The notes below the pieces were generated by a model. The model had not been told where the DNA came from. It did not search any database and was given only the letters and a program-made list of their open reading frames with translations. 64,000 bases of DNA, from assembly GCA_043739385.1 (NCBI GenBank), contig JAYUED010000166.1:1-64000 (forward strand), given 5' to 3'. Each line of letters opens with the position of its first letter. Position 1 is the stretch's first letter. The position numbers were made by a program, and so were the translations under genes. The DNA comes from Defluviibacillus sp043739385 (lineage in GTDB: Bacteria > Pseudomonadota > Gammaproteobacteria > Burkholderiales > Burkholderiaceae_C). This document shows, piece after piece, positions 35,490 through 45,230 of the stretch.

Positions 35490-36725
35490 ATGAACGAGCA
35501 AAATCCATATGTTTCAAAGGCTTTAGAGCCTTTCACCTTGCTGACTCTCGACAAATTGCCCATTCCGGCCTTACGCGATGGTCAAGAAATCGGCAAGGGC
35601 CGAAATCGTGCCGCCACGTCAGGTCAATTGGCGGCTGTGGACGATCGTTCGGCTGTGCTGGCATGGTTGGCACGCTATGCCGACTCCCCCGCCACGCTCG
35701 CCAGTTACCGAAAAGAATCTGAGCGGCTGATGCTGTGGTGTGCTGTAGAGCAGGGTGTGGCGTTGTCTGATCTCACGCATGAGGACTTGCTGGTCTATCA
35801 GCGGTTTTTGGCTGATCCTCAACCGGCCGAGCGCTGGGTTTTGCCTTTAGGACCTGAAGGCAAATCGGTGCAAAAACCCAGTCGTGATTCCCCACTCTGG
35901 CGACCATTTGCAGGGCCACTGAGCGCAGCTAGCCAGCGGCAAGCGCAGTCCATCCTGAACGCCATGTTCGCGTGGCTGGTCGCTGCGGGTTATTTGGCGG
36001 GTAACCCCATGGCGCTGGGGCGGCGTAAAAAGCGGATGCTTGCACCCCGCATAAGCCGTTTTTTACCCACAGCGCACTGGGAAGTCGTTAAAAATACCAT
36101 TCAAGCGATGCCCCTCACCACCGATCGCGATAAGCGCCACGCCGCGCGCGTACGCTGGTTGTTCTCGTTGTTGTACCTGGGTGGCTTTCGCGTTTCAGAA
36201 ATTTGCGGTACGGCTATGGGGGGCTTCTTTAGTCGAAGTGGAGCCGATGGCCGCGCCCGCTGGTGGTTGGAGGTCACCGGCAAAGGTGGCAAAACCCGTT
36301 TAGTGCCCGCTACTGAAGAGTTGATGACCGAGCTGTTGGTCTATCGAGAAATTAACGACCTCAGCGCCCAGCCTTTTGAGGGGGAAACTACCCCACTGAT
36401 CTTGCCCGTGATCGGCCCCTTGAAACCCATGGCTCGCACAGCCATCCATGAGATCGTTAAAGCCGTCATGAAAGACAGTGCCACCAGCTTGCGCCAAAAA
36501 GGCCCTGAGTTTGAAGCAGCGGCAGCGCACATTGAACAAGCCTCAACACACTGGATGCGCCACACGGCAGGCAGTCATCTGAGTGAAAAAGCAGATTTAA
36601 AGGTGGTGCGCGACAACTTGGGTCACGCGAATATCAGCACCACCAGCATCTACCTTCACTCAGAAGACGATGTCCGGCATGACGCGACGGCGGCAGTGCA
36701 CCGTGTCGGATGGCGAATTACTTAG
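35490..36725 (+). CDS. Tyrosine site-specific recombinase
   Basis: A 411-residue integrase-like recombinase. A SAM-like core-binding N terminus contains the family pattern DSPATLASYRKESERLMLWC. The catalytic set is present: Arg in GFRVSEIC (about 234), Lys in TGKGGKT (about 264), HxxR in HWMRH (about 353), His in LGHANISTT (about 378) and nucleophile Tyr in SIYLH (about 387). It overlaps the convergent RND pump gene by 8 bp and is divergent from a KfrA-like gene. No phage, att site or transposon genes are visible, so it may be a stable chromosomal recombinase rather than a prophage integrase. Confidence 0.92.
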   Translation: MNEQNPYVSKALEPFTLLTLDKLPIPALRDGQEIGKGRNRAATSGQLAAVDDRSAVLAWLARYADSPATLASYRKESERLMLWCAVEQGVALSDLTHEDLLVYQRFLADPQPAERWVLPLGPEGKSVQKPSRDSPLWRPFAGPLSAASQRQAQSILNAMFAWLVAAGYLAGNPMALGRRKKRMLAPRISRFLPTAHWEVVKNTIQAMPLTTDRDKRHAARVRWLFSLLYLGGFRVSEICGTAMGGFFSRSGADGRARWWLEVTGKGGKTRLVPATEELMTELLVYREINDLSAQPFEGETTPLILPVIGPLKPMARTAIHEIVKAVMKDSATSLRQKGPEFEAAAAHIEQASTHWMRHTAGSHLSEKADLKVVRDNLGHANISTTSIYLHSEDDVRHDATAAVHRVGWRIT

Positions 36726-39700
36726 CGATCAACGCCGTATGACCACCGTGACCTGCTGTGGAGTTCGCGGAACTCAATTCAACCACCTCAGCCATATTCG
36801 CGCCCGGCACCGATTTGCGGGCGAACAGCGTGTACATCGTAGGCACCACAAAAATCGTTAGCAGCGTGCCTAGGCTCATACCGCCCACGATGACCCAGCC
36901 AATTTGCATTCGGCTTTCAGCACCTGCGCCTTTGGATAGCGCCAGTGGCAATGCACCGAGCACCATAGCGCCGGTGGTCATCAAAATCGGCCGCAAGCGT
37001 TGGGATGCAGCTTTGACCAAGGCGTCGCTCATAGTCATGCCACCTTCGCGCAGTTGGTTGGTGAACTCCACAATCAAAATACCGTGTTTGGTGATCAACC
37101 CGACCAGCGTAATCAGGCCAATTTGCGAGTACACATTGAGTGAGCCGCCAGACCATTGCAAAGCCAGCAGCGCACCAATCATCGACAGTGGTACCGACAG
37201 CATGATGACGAAGGGGTCGATAAAGCTTTCAAACTGAGCGGCCAGCACCAAGAAGATAAACAGCAGTGCCAGTGCAAACACAATCACCAACGCACCTTGC
37301 GAGTTTTTGAACTCGCGCGAGGTGCCGTTCAAATCTGTGCTGTAGCCGGGCTTGAGCACCTTGGTAGCGGTTGTATCCAAAAAGTCCAGTGCCTGACCCA
37401 ATGAATAGTCGGCGGCGAGGTTAGCGGTGATGGATACAGAGCGGCGTTGGCTGAAATGGTTCAGCTCGCGAGGTGCTACGGATTCACGCACTTTGACCAA
37501 CGTGGCCAGTGGGATCATGGTGTCATTTCGACCCCGGACGAAGATTTTCTCAATGTCGTCTGGTGTATCGCGACCCGTGGCGGCGGTTTGCACAATCACG
37601 TCGAACTGCTCGCCTTCGCGCTTGTAGCGGGTGACTTGGCGCCCGCCCAGCATTGTCTCAATTGCACGGGCTACGGCGTCCACACTCACGCCCAGATCAG
37701 CCGCTTTATCCCGATCTACATCGATTTTCAGCTCGGGCTTATTCAGACGCAGGTCAATGTCTGCGCTGACGATACCGGGGTTTTTAGCGATTTCGTCCAT
37801 CATCTGGCGCGAAACCGCTGCAAGATTTTGGTAGCTGTCGGAGGTGACAATTACGAAATTCACGGGACGTTCACGAAAGCCTTGCCCCAAAGACGGTGGG
37901 GTTATCGGGAAGGTAGTGACGCCGGGCAAGCTGGTCATTTTGGGCTGCATTTCACGCGCAATGTCCAACGTAGAGCGGGAGCGCTTTTCCCAGTCAATAG
38001 CGCGGTAAAACACATTAGCTTGTGAGACGGTGGGATTGCCCGTGGTGACGAAAATACGGTCAAACTCTTTATAACCATCGCCAATTTTTTCCAGCGCATG
38101 GACGTATTTTTCGGTGTAGTCCAGCGTAGCCCCATCGGGGGCGGTAACAACAGCGAGCACTTGGCCTCGGTCTTCCAGAGGTGCAAGCTCTCGCTTCATT
38201 TTGGGGAAAATAATGGCGATACTGATGGCGCAAACAGCCATCACACCAATCACTAACCAACGCGCATCAAAGAACCAGCGCTTTATAGCAGCGGCTGTGC
38301 CAGTTTGGGTTTGTGTCTTGTCATACCGGGTGGTGACGAGCCAGCGCAGAGCTGCTTCGTAAGCGTTCACAAGGCCCACCAAAACGCGTTCCATACCCCG
38401 GTCAAACCAGGTGGGATTTGGGTTGTGTCTCAGAAGCAGTGAGCACATCATGGGCGATAGTGTGAGTGCAATAAAGCCTGACACAGCCACTGCACCAGCC
38501 AAAGCCAGCGCAAACTCCACAAACAGCCTTCCCGTTCGCCCAGGTGTAAAAGCCAGCGGGGCGTACACAGCCACCAGCGTGAGTGTCATTGCAATTACCG
38601 CAAAGCTCACCTCTTTCGCTCCTTTGATGGACGCGCTGAACGGGTCCATACCTTCTTCAATATGCCGATAGATGTTCTCTAGCACCACAATTGCATCGTC
38701 CACCACCAGCCCGATCGCCAGCACCAGGGCCAGCAATGTCAGCGTGTTAATGCTGAAACCTGCCAGCGCCATCATCGAAAACGTGCCCACCAGACACACT
38801 GGAATGGTGATCACCGGGATGATTGATGCCCTGAGCGTACGAAGGAATACAAAAACCACCAACGCCACTAAAAATACGGCCTCGATGATGGTGTGGAACA
38901 CGTTGGTGATAGAGCGATCAATAAAGACGGAGTTGTCGTTTGCGACGTCAATCGAGATACCGGGGGGCAAATCGGCTTGGAGCTTGGGGATCATTTCGCG
39001 CACACCATTGCTCAAATCCAGCGGATTGGCAGTGGCCTGACGTATCACACCAGCAGTAATGGCGGCACGACCATTAAGGCGCGTAGAGCTGCGTTCATCA
39101 ACAGCACCCTCTTCAACTCGGCCTACGTCACGGATGCGTACTGGGAAGCCATTGGCATTTTTGATAATGATGTTGGAGAATTGCGCCGCTTTTTGTAAAT
39201 CAGTTTCCGAGGTGACACTGAATTCACGCTGGGTGGATTCAATTCGCCCTGCGGGCACTTCCAGGTTGCTGCGGCGAATGGCGTCTTCAGCGTCTTGCGT
39301 GGTCAGCTTGTAGGCTGCGAGCTTGTCCGGGTCCAGCCACACGCGCATGGCGTACTTGCGCTCACCAAAAATACGCACATCTGCTGCGCCAGAGACAGTC
39401 TGTAGGCGCGGCTTAGCAATACGATTTACCAAATCGTTAATCTGCAAAGCGCTCATCGTTTCACTGCTGAACGAAAGCCAAATCACAGGAAATGCGTCGG
39501 CCTCGACCTTGGCAATAACGGGTTCGTCAATCGCCTGGGGTAAACGGTTGCGCACGCGGGAGGTACGGTCACGAACTTCAGCGGCAGCGGTATCGGCGTC
39601 TTTTTCTAATCGAAAGCGGATGGAGATTTGAGCCTGCTCCGCGCGACTGATAGAGGTAATTACATCCACGGCGTCAATACCGGCGATGGAGTCTTCAAGC

Positions 39701-39897
39701 GGTTTGGTGACTTGCGATTCCATGACCTCAGCAGAAGCCCCGGCGTAGCGCACAGTGACAGTGACGACAGGTTCGTCAATCTTGGGGTACTCGCGTACCG
39801 AGAGTTTGGTAAAACTGACGGCCCCAACGAGCAGCACCAGCAGCGAAAGGACGGTCGCAAAAACCGGTCGGCGAATGGATACTTCTGCGAGTTGCAT
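36718..39897 (-). CDS. RND-family efflux pump, inner-membrane transporter
   Basis: A 1059-residue hydrophobe/amphiphile efflux-type RND transporter. It starts with the family's RRPVFATVLSLLV helix. The proton relay pair is in LAIGLVVDDAIVV, with large periplasmic loops and twelve predicted membrane segments. The adaptor gene is 15 bp upstream on the same strand, so they form one operon; no outer-membrane channel gene is in view. The substrate is unknown. Confidence 0.96.
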   Translation of the reverse strand: MQLAEVSIRRPVFATVLSLLVLLVGAVSFTKLSVREYPKIDEPVVTVTVRYAGASAEVMESQVTKPLEDSIAGIDAVDVITSISRAEQAQISIRFRLEKDADTAAAEVRDRTSRVRNRLPQAIDEPVIAKVEADAFPVIWLSFSSETMSALQINDLVNRIAKPRLQTVSGAADVRIFGERKYAMRVWLDPDKLAAYKLTTQDAEDAIRRSNLEVPAGRIESTQREFSVTSETDLQKAAQFSNIIIKNANGFPVRIRDVGRVEEGAVDERSSTRLNGRAAITAGVIRQATANPLDLSNGVREMIPKLQADLPPGISIDVANDNSVFIDRSITNVFHTIIEAVFLVALVVFVFLRTLRASIIPVITIPVCLVGTFSMMALAGFSINTLTLLALVLAIGLVVDDAIVVLENIYRHIEEGMDPFSASIKGAKEVSFAVIAMTLTLVAVYAPLAFTPGRTGRLFVEFALALAGAVAVSGFIALTLSPMMCSLLLRHNPNPTWFDRGMERVLVGLVNAYEAALRWLVTTRYDKTQTQTGTAAAIKRWFFDARWLVIGVMAVCAISIAIIFPKMKRELAPLEDRGQVLAVVTAPDGATLDYTEKYVHALEKIGDGYKEFDRIFVTTGNPTVSQANVFYRAIDWEKRSRSTLDIAREMQPKMTSLPGVTTFPITPPSLGQGFRERPVNFVIVTSDSYQNLAAVSRQMMDEIAKNPGIVSADIDLRLNKPELKIDVDRDKAADLGVSVDAVARAIETMLGGRQVTRYKREGEQFDVIVQTAATGRDTPDDIEKIFVRGRNDTMIPLATLVKVRESVAPRELNHFSQRRSVSITANLAADYSLGQALDFLDTTATKVLKPGYSTDLNGTSREFKNSQGALVIVFALALLFIFLVLAAQFESFIDPFVIMLSVPLSMIGALLALQWSGGSLNVYSQIGLITLVGLITKHGILIVEFTNQLREGGMTMSDALVKAASQRLRPILMTTGAMVLGALPLALSKGAGAESRMQIGWVIVGGMSLGTLLTIFVVPTMYTLFARKSVPGANMAEVVELSSANSTAGHGGHTALIAK

Positions 39898-39912
39898 GGC
39901 GCTTCCTTGGGC

Positions 39913-41271
39913 CTAGCTGGCGCGCCTGAGCGAGCGTGCTGGCAATGTGGGAGGAGCAAACTGGCCCATTCCGCCACTTAGATCAGCCATGCAAGGGTTG
40001 GGGCCTGCAGGTGCTTTAGCCACTAATGGTTTGACGGGTACCAGACCCAAAGTGGCCGTTGATACAACTGGTTGAGTGGGTTGAGCTAGTGGTATTGCAG
40101 AGGGAGCTGCAGGTTGTATTGCACCAGGCCTGCTGCCCAGCGCCATCACTATTACCTTCGCGCCGTCCTTTTGTACTCGCTGCTGCCCTGCGACCACCAC
40201 CACATCGCCCTCTGACAAGCCGTCCGTAATCTCCACCCGTCCAGGGCGGCGTATACCGACCTTGACTTCAGTACGTTGTGAAATTTTGCTGTCTTTGTCT
40301 GCACCGTCCAGCACCTTAATGACAAACTGGCGTTGGCCCTGAGGCACGATAGCCTCTTCAGGCACGATCAATGCGCGTTCACGCTCGCCAAATACAGCGG
40401 TTACACGGGCAAACATGCCGGGGCGCAAGCCCATGGCACGGTTATCAATACAAGCCCGCACGCTAACGGAGCGGCCATTGGCGTCAATCAACGGGTCAAT
40501 GGCTTGCACCACAGCAAAGAATTTTTGACCAGGCAAGGCGTCCAGATCGACCAAAGCCTTTTGCCCTTTCTTGATCTTGGTCAGGAACCGTTCAGGCAAA
40601 CGAAAATCGACAAAAACAGCGTCCAAATCCTCCACGTTGACAATATCTGCACCGTCTTTCAGGTAGTCCCCAGGGTTGACTGTGCGTATGCCTGTAACGC
40701 CATCAAAGGGCGCCAGGATTTTGAGGCGAGCTGCTGTTGCTTCAGACAAGGCCAGTTTGGCTTGTGATACTTCCAAATTTGCAGCGCTTTCATCGACCGT
40801 GCGCTGGCTGATGAAATTTTGTGTTGCCAAGTCCTGGTTGCGTTTGTGGTTTGCCAACGCGATAGAGAGCTCAGCACGGCTTTGCTTGATCTGTGCTTCG
40901 GGCAGCTGATCGTCGAACTGCACCAACAACTGACCTTTGTGCACCCGCTCGCCGTCTTTGAAGTTAAGTTGCGTGATGCGGCCACTGATTTCAGGACGCA
41001 AAATTACACTTTGGCGCGAACGTAAACTGCCGACAGCTTGGGTGTCGTCAGTGAGTTTCATTACTTCGACTTTGGCAACTTCTACGGTCGGAGGGCGCTG
41101 TACGGTGACTCCAGAGGCGGTACCCGCTGGGACTGGACTGGTGACTGCACTGTTATTAAAACCGCCGTCGCCATTAAGGCTCTGGGCATTGTGCTGGAAC
41201 CACCACGCAGCGCCAAAAGCTGCCGCAATGCCGGTCACGGCCACCAAGGTATAAATTGATTTCGACGCCAT
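39913..41271 (-). CDS. RND efflux periplasmic adaptor (membrane fusion protein)
   Basis: A 452-residue HlyD/AcrA-type adaptor. One N-terminal membrane helix (IYTLVAVTGIAAAFGAAW) is followed by lipoyl half-motifs, a coiled-coil hairpin and a C-terminal extension rich in Ala and Pro. ATG 41271 (MASKS) is preferred to a TTG at 41289. It is the first gene of the RND operon. Confidence 0.94.
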   Translation of the reverse strand: MASKSIYTLVAVTGIAAAFGAAWWFQHNAQSLNGDGGFNNSAVTSPVPAGTASGVTVQRPPTVEVAKVEVMKLTDDTQAVGSLRSRQSVILRPEISGRITQLNFKDGERVHKGQLLVQFDDQLPEAQIKQSRAELSIALANHKRNQDLATQNFISQRTVDESAANLEVSQAKLALSEATAARLKILAPFDGVTGIRTVNPGDYLKDGADIVNVEDLDAVFVDFRLPERFLTKIKKGQKALVDLDALPGQKFFAVVQAIDPLIDANGRSVSVRACIDNRAMGLRPGMFARVTAVFGERERALIVPEEAIVPQGQRQFVIKVLDGADKDSKISQRTEVKVGIRRPGRVEITDGLSEGDVVVVAGQQRVQKDGAKVIVMALGSRPGAIQPAAPSAIPLAQPTQPVVSTATLGLVPVKPLVAKAPAGPNPCMADLSGGMGQFAPPTLPARSLRRAS

Positions 41272-41470
41272 AGTCAATGTGGGGCCCAAGTCGCTTGTTC
41301 AGGCTTGGGCGGGGCTGTGAGAGTTAGTTTTTCAATATAACAGTCAAGCGGAAATTTCGCACAGAATGATTGATCCAAAAATCTCTTCCAGTCGCCTTAA
41401 TTCAGGGTAAACCAGTAAGAATTTAGGGTTTTTTCGCGGGTGGTCAATCACTTTTACTTTTTTTTACATT

Positions 41471-41917
41471 TCATCGACCTAACGCCAAATCCACACCCTT
41501 GTTCGCCAGCGCATCAGCCCGCTCATTGCCGGGGTCGCCTGCATGGCCCTTCACCCAGCGCCAGTCGATTTTGTGCCCTCCAGTCTGCACCAAGGTGTCC
41601 ATCTCTTTCCACAAATCTACGTTCTTCACGGGTTCTTTGGAGGCGGTACGCCAGCCCTTAGCCTTCCATCCATGAATCCATTCGGTAATGCCTTTGAGCA
41701 CATACTGGCTGTCAACATACATCGTCACTTGGCAGGGGCGCTTAAGGGCTTTGAGTGCTTGAATAACGGCCATCATCTCCATTCGATTGTTTGTAGTCTC
41801 GCGCTCGCCACCAAAAAGTTCTTTTTGGTCAGTGGCTGATTTCAGCCACACCCCCCAGCCACCTGGGCCTGGGTTGCCTTTGCACGCACCGTCGGTATAA
41901 ATATCAATCAGATTCAA
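41471..41917 (-). CDS. rnhA: Ribonuclease HI
   Basis: Degrades RNA in RNA-DNA hybrids. The 148 residues carry all active-site acids: Asp in YTDGACKGNPGPGGWG, Glu in NNRMEMMA, Asp in YVDSQYV and Asp near the end in NERADALAN. The start is TTG 41917, which overlaps the end of the upstream methyltransferase gene by 14 bp; no ATG fits. Confidence 0.97.
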   Translation of the reverse strand: MNLIDIYTDGACKGNPGPGGWGVWLKSATDQKELFGGERETTNNRMEMMAVIQALKALKRPCQVTMYVDSQYVLKGITEWIHGWKAKGWRTASKEPVKNVDLWKEMDTLVQTGGHKIDWRWVKGHAGDPGNERADALANKGVDLALGR

Positions 41918-42824
41918 TTTGTTTTCTCGTTGTAGTCTTTGTAGTCGTTATCGTCGTTTTAGCGTCTACTAGGTGGACGCTGTTCGCTATAGAAACAGGA
42001 GCGCCCGCCAACTTGGGTGACGTCTTCCACGCCCGCCGAATCAGTGTCATACCACGCACACGTTTGACAGCAACCACAAAATATACCCCACCCAAAATCG
42101 GCCACCAGCGACTGCCAATAGGATCAAGCCACACCGTACGGTCTAGCCAGGGTTGGCTGGTCACCGCAGGGCGATAGCAGCCAAAGCGTACTGATTCCAC
42201 CTCAAAACTGAGCAGACGCAGCCAGTCACGCAGGCGGCGGTAACCTATCCACTCCTGGGTTTCAGGCACATACAGCTCACCAAAACCAAACCGCTGATAA
42301 AGCTGGGTGCGGCGTTGGCGAAGGCCCCATAAGCTTGTAGGATTTAGCCCACAAATTACCACCCGCCCCTCAGGTACGAGCACGCGGTGAACTTCGCTTA
42401 GGGTGCTATGTGGGTCGCCGCTTAGCTCCAATGTGTGTGGCAGTGTGACCAAGTCCAGACTGGCTTCAGAAAATGGCAAAGCGTCAAAATCTGTCACAAA
42501 TGAGATGGGACGGTTTCCATGCAAAGCACCGGTAACCGTGTTGTCCCCGCAATTAGAGTCGTCCAACGCCAGCCAAGGGTGAGGCATGCGGTTGGCTTGG
42601 AGTGTGTCGATTTGCGGCAGACCCAGTTGCAGGGCATGGTAGCCAAATACGTCTACCACCGAGCGCTCAAATTCTTGAGTTTCCCAGTTTTTCAGGTATG
42701 CACCTGGCGCAGTTCGCAGCCAATCTTGCAGGCGCGATTGCAGAGGTAAACGCAGAGGTGAATGCAAAGAGGATTGCAAAGACGGGTGCGCAGGAACCTG
42801 AAAACCTATAATTTCGTCGCTCAT
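41904..42824 (-). CDS. SAM-dependent methyltransferase-like protein
   Basis: A 306-residue cytoplasmic protein with a class-I methyltransferase core of the Methyltransf_11 type: a post-I segment around LPFSEASLDLVTLPHTLE and RVLVPEGRVVICGLNPTSLWGLRQ. The substrate is unknown. ATG 42824 overlaps the gloB start on the other strand; its three bases and those of the gloB ATG share two positions (CATG). It is followed by rnhA with a 14-bp overlap, a pair common in betaproteobacteria. Confidence 0.88.
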   Translation of the reverse strand: MSDEIIGFQVPAHPSLQSSLHSPLRLPLQSRLQDWLRTAPGAYLKNWETQEFERSVVDVFGYHALQLGLPQIDTLQANRMPHPWLALDDSNCGDNTVTGALHGNRPISFVTDFDALPFSEASLDLVTLPHTLELSGDPHSTLSEVHRVLVPEGRVVICGLNPTSLWGLRQRRTQLYQRFGFGELYVPETQEWIGYRRLRDWLRLLSFEVESVRFGCYRPAVTSQPWLDRTVWLDPIGSRWWPILGGVYFVVAVKRVRGMTLIRRAWKTSPKLAGAPVSIANSVHLVDAKTTITTTKTTTRKQIESD

Positions 42825-43626
42825 GACATTAATTCCACTGCCCGCTTTCACTGACAACTATATTTGGCTGTTGCACAACGACACCCATGCTATCGTTGTT
42901 GATCCGGGCGATGCCCAGCCAGTTCTAGCGGCGCTAGACCGCTTAAAACTGCCATTGGTTGCGATTCTAGTCACGCACCACCACATGGACCATGTCGGTG
43001 GTGTCGCTCAGTTGCGTGAAGCCACCGGGGCTACAGTTTATGGACCAGCCAATGAAAAAATGCCTGAGCCCTTGCTGCGCCTCATTGAAGGCGACAAGTT
43101 GGAGGTACTAGGCCTGCGCTTCTCTGTGATTGATGTGCCAGGTCACACGGCAGGGCATATTGCCTATTACTGTGACGGCGCCGATGTTGAGGGGGGTCGC
43201 CGTCCGCTGCTGTTTTGTGGCGATACGCTGTTTTCTGGGGGCTGTGGGCGTTTGTTTGAAGGCACGCCTGCGCAAATGCTGGCTTCACTCGACAAGCTGG
43301 CTGCGTTGCCCGCAGGAACTCAGGTTTGCTGCACACACGAATACACCCTCAGTAATTTACGTTTTGCGCTGGCGGTCGAGCCTGACAACACAGCGCTCGC
43401 CTCGTACAACTCCCAATGTGTAGCCTTGCGCGCCAACAACCGGCCCACTCTGCCCTCCAGCATCGCGCAAGAGCTGCAAATCAATCCATTTTTGCGTACC
43501 CGCCAGCGTAGCATTATTGAAGCAGCTGGCCGTTTTGATGCCACCGTAGCGTCCAACGCCTTTGACTCATCCAGCGAGACTGCCGTTTTTGCAGCCATTC
43601 GTGAATGGAAAAACCAATTCAAATGA
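42823..43626 (+). CDS. gloB: Hydroxyacylglutathione hydrolase (glyoxalase II)
   Basis: Metallo-beta-lactamase-fold enzyme that hydrolyses S-lactoylglutathione in methylglyoxal detoxification. It has 267 residues. Metal ligands are in THHHMDH, GHTAGH, CGDTLFSGGCG and CTHEYT. The N terminus PAFTDNYIW supports the start at 42823. Its stop overlaps the mltD start (ATGA). Confidence 0.97.
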   Translation: MTLIPLPAFTDNYIWLLHNDTHAIVVDPGDAQPVLAALDRLKLPLVAILVTHHHMDHVGGVAQLREATGATVYGPANEKMPEPLLRLIEGDKLEVLGLRFSVIDVPGHTAGHIAYYCDGADVEGGRRPLLFCGDTLFSGGCGRLFEGTPAQMLASLDKLAALPAGTQVCCTHEYTLSNLRFALAVEPDNTALASYNSQCVALRANNRPTLPSSIAQELQINPFLRTRQRSIIEAAGRFDATVASNAFDSSSETAVFAAIREWKNQFK

Positions 43627-45215
43627 AATTGCTTCACGTCGCCTGTATCGCCAGCTTGCTGTGGCTGACCGCTTGCGCTAACCAACCTACCGCCGAAGTA
43701 GCCTCTTCTCAACTGGATAACAAGGTTGCTGGCACTGCCGACGTCCGACCCAAGCCAGCGCCTAAGACGCCCGTCCCACGTACCGCCATTTATCCAGGTG
43801 TCCCCTTGCTGGCTATCACGGCGAACTCGGCTAACGGTCAACCTGTTACTGAAATAAGCCCACCTCGAGACCTGTGGGAACGTATTCGCCGGGGCTATGG
43901 CATTCCAAACCTAGACAGCGATCTGGTGCGGGACCGTGAGCAGTGGTACACCGCCCGTCCCGATTACATGGTGCGAATGACTGAACGCGGTCGTAAATAT
44001 CTGTTCCATGTTGTTGAAGAACTGGAGCGGCGCAACATGCCGACCGAGCTGGCGCTGCTGCCCTTCATTGAAAGTGCATTTAACCCACAGGCTGTCTCCA
44101 GTGCTAAAGCGGCTGGGATGTGGCAGTTTGTGCCCAGCACTGGTAAGTATTTCGACCTAAAGCAAAACGTCTTCCGCGATGACCGCCGCGACGTACTCGC
44201 CTCCACGCGTGCTGCGCTGGACTATCTGCAAAAACTCTATGGCATGTTCGGTGACTGGCAACTCGCGCTCGCTGCCTACAACTGGGGTGAAGGCAGCGTT
44301 CAGCGTGCCATCACTAAAAACCAACACGCTGGCTTGGGTACTACCTACAGCGATCTGAACATGCCGATGGAAACACGGATGTATATCCCCAAGTTGCAAG
44401 CGGTGAAAAATATCGTTGCCAGCCCTGAGGCCGTCGGCGTACAGTTACCTGAAATTTTCAACCACCCTTACTTCCAGCAAGTTCCCATCACGCGGGATAT
44501 TGATGTGGCGCTGGCCGCCAAGTTGGCAGAGGTGAAGTACGAAGACTTCAAAGCGCTTAACCCCTCAGCCAACCGTCCAGTGATCCTGGCGGCAGGAACA
44601 CCGCAAATTTTGCTGCCTTGGGACAACGCCACCGTATTTCAGCAGAACTTGGAAGCCTACACTGGCGAGCGTTTAGCCAGCTGGACTGCCTGGATAGCGC
44701 CCACCACCATGAAGCCTGCCGATGCAGCTCGGCAAGCCGGAATGGGCGAAGCCGAATTCCGCGCCATCAACAACATCCCTCCGCGTATGCTGGTCAAAGC
44801 CGGCTCAACCCTGCTGGTGCCGCGCAGCAGTAATCAGCAAGCGGATGTCACGATCAACGTGGCCGATAACGCTCAACTAAGCTTGGCACCTGAAATCGTC
44901 TTGCGCAAAACCACGGTGAAAGCCCGTAAAGCTGAAACCGTGGCCAGCGTAGCAAAGCGTTTTAACGTGACGACAAGCAGCGTGGCTGAATGGAATCGGG
45001 TGAGCGTTTCAACTGCTTTCAAAACGGGACAGCAGGTGGTGGTATTTTTGCCTATCAAGGCTCAGATAGTGATGGCAAAGAGCATGACTCAACAGCCTAT
45101 CGCACGCTCAAGCAAGTTGGCTAAAGCGCCTGTACTTAGGCAATCGAACAACAAGACAGTCATTAAAACAGCCAACAAAGCAATGAGCAGCAAAATACGC
45201 GTTGCCAAGCGTTGA
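43623..45215 (+). CDS. mltD: Membrane-bound lytic murein transglycosylase D
   Basis: A 530-residue lipoprotein (lipobox LTAC) that cleaves peptidoglycan with formation of anhydromuropeptides. The SLT domain has the catalytic Glu in FIESAFNPQA, then KAAGMWQFVPSTG and AYNWGEGSVQRA. At least one C-terminal LysM domain follows (VASVAKRFNVTTSSVAEWN). It starts inside the gloB stop codon (ATGA overlap), so translation is coupled. Confidence 0.95.
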   Translation: MKLLHVACIASLLWLTACANQPTAEVASSQLDNKVAGTADVRPKPAPKTPVPRTAIYPGVPLLAITANSANGQPVTEISPPRDLWERIRRGYGIPNLDSDLVRDREQWYTARPDYMVRMTERGRKYLFHVVEELERRNMPTELALLPFIESAFNPQAVSSAKAAGMWQFVPSTGKYFDLKQNVFRDDRRDVLASTRAALDYLQKLYGMFGDWQLALAAYNWGEGSVQRAITKNQHAGLGTTYSDLNMPMETRMYIPKLQAVKNIVASPEAVGVQLPEIFNHPYFQQVPITRDIDVALAAKLAEVKYEDFKALNPSANRPVILAAGTPQILLPWDNATVFQQNLEAYTGERLASWTAWIAPTTMKPADAARQAGMGEAEFRAINNIPPRMLVKAGSTLLVPRSSNQQADVTINVADNAQLSLAPEIVLRKTTVKARKAETVASVAKRFNVTTSSVAEWNRVSVSTAFKTGQQVVVFLPIKAQIVMAKSMTQQPIARSSKLAKAPVLRQSNNKTVIKTANKAMSSKIRVAKR

Positions 45216-45230
45216 TAGCCTACGACTACT

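Noticed and set aside
35490..36725. Prophage or integrative element carried by the tyrosine recombinase
   Set aside because: Neighbouring genes are KfrA-like and RND genes only; no phage genes, tRNA or attachment repeats are visible.
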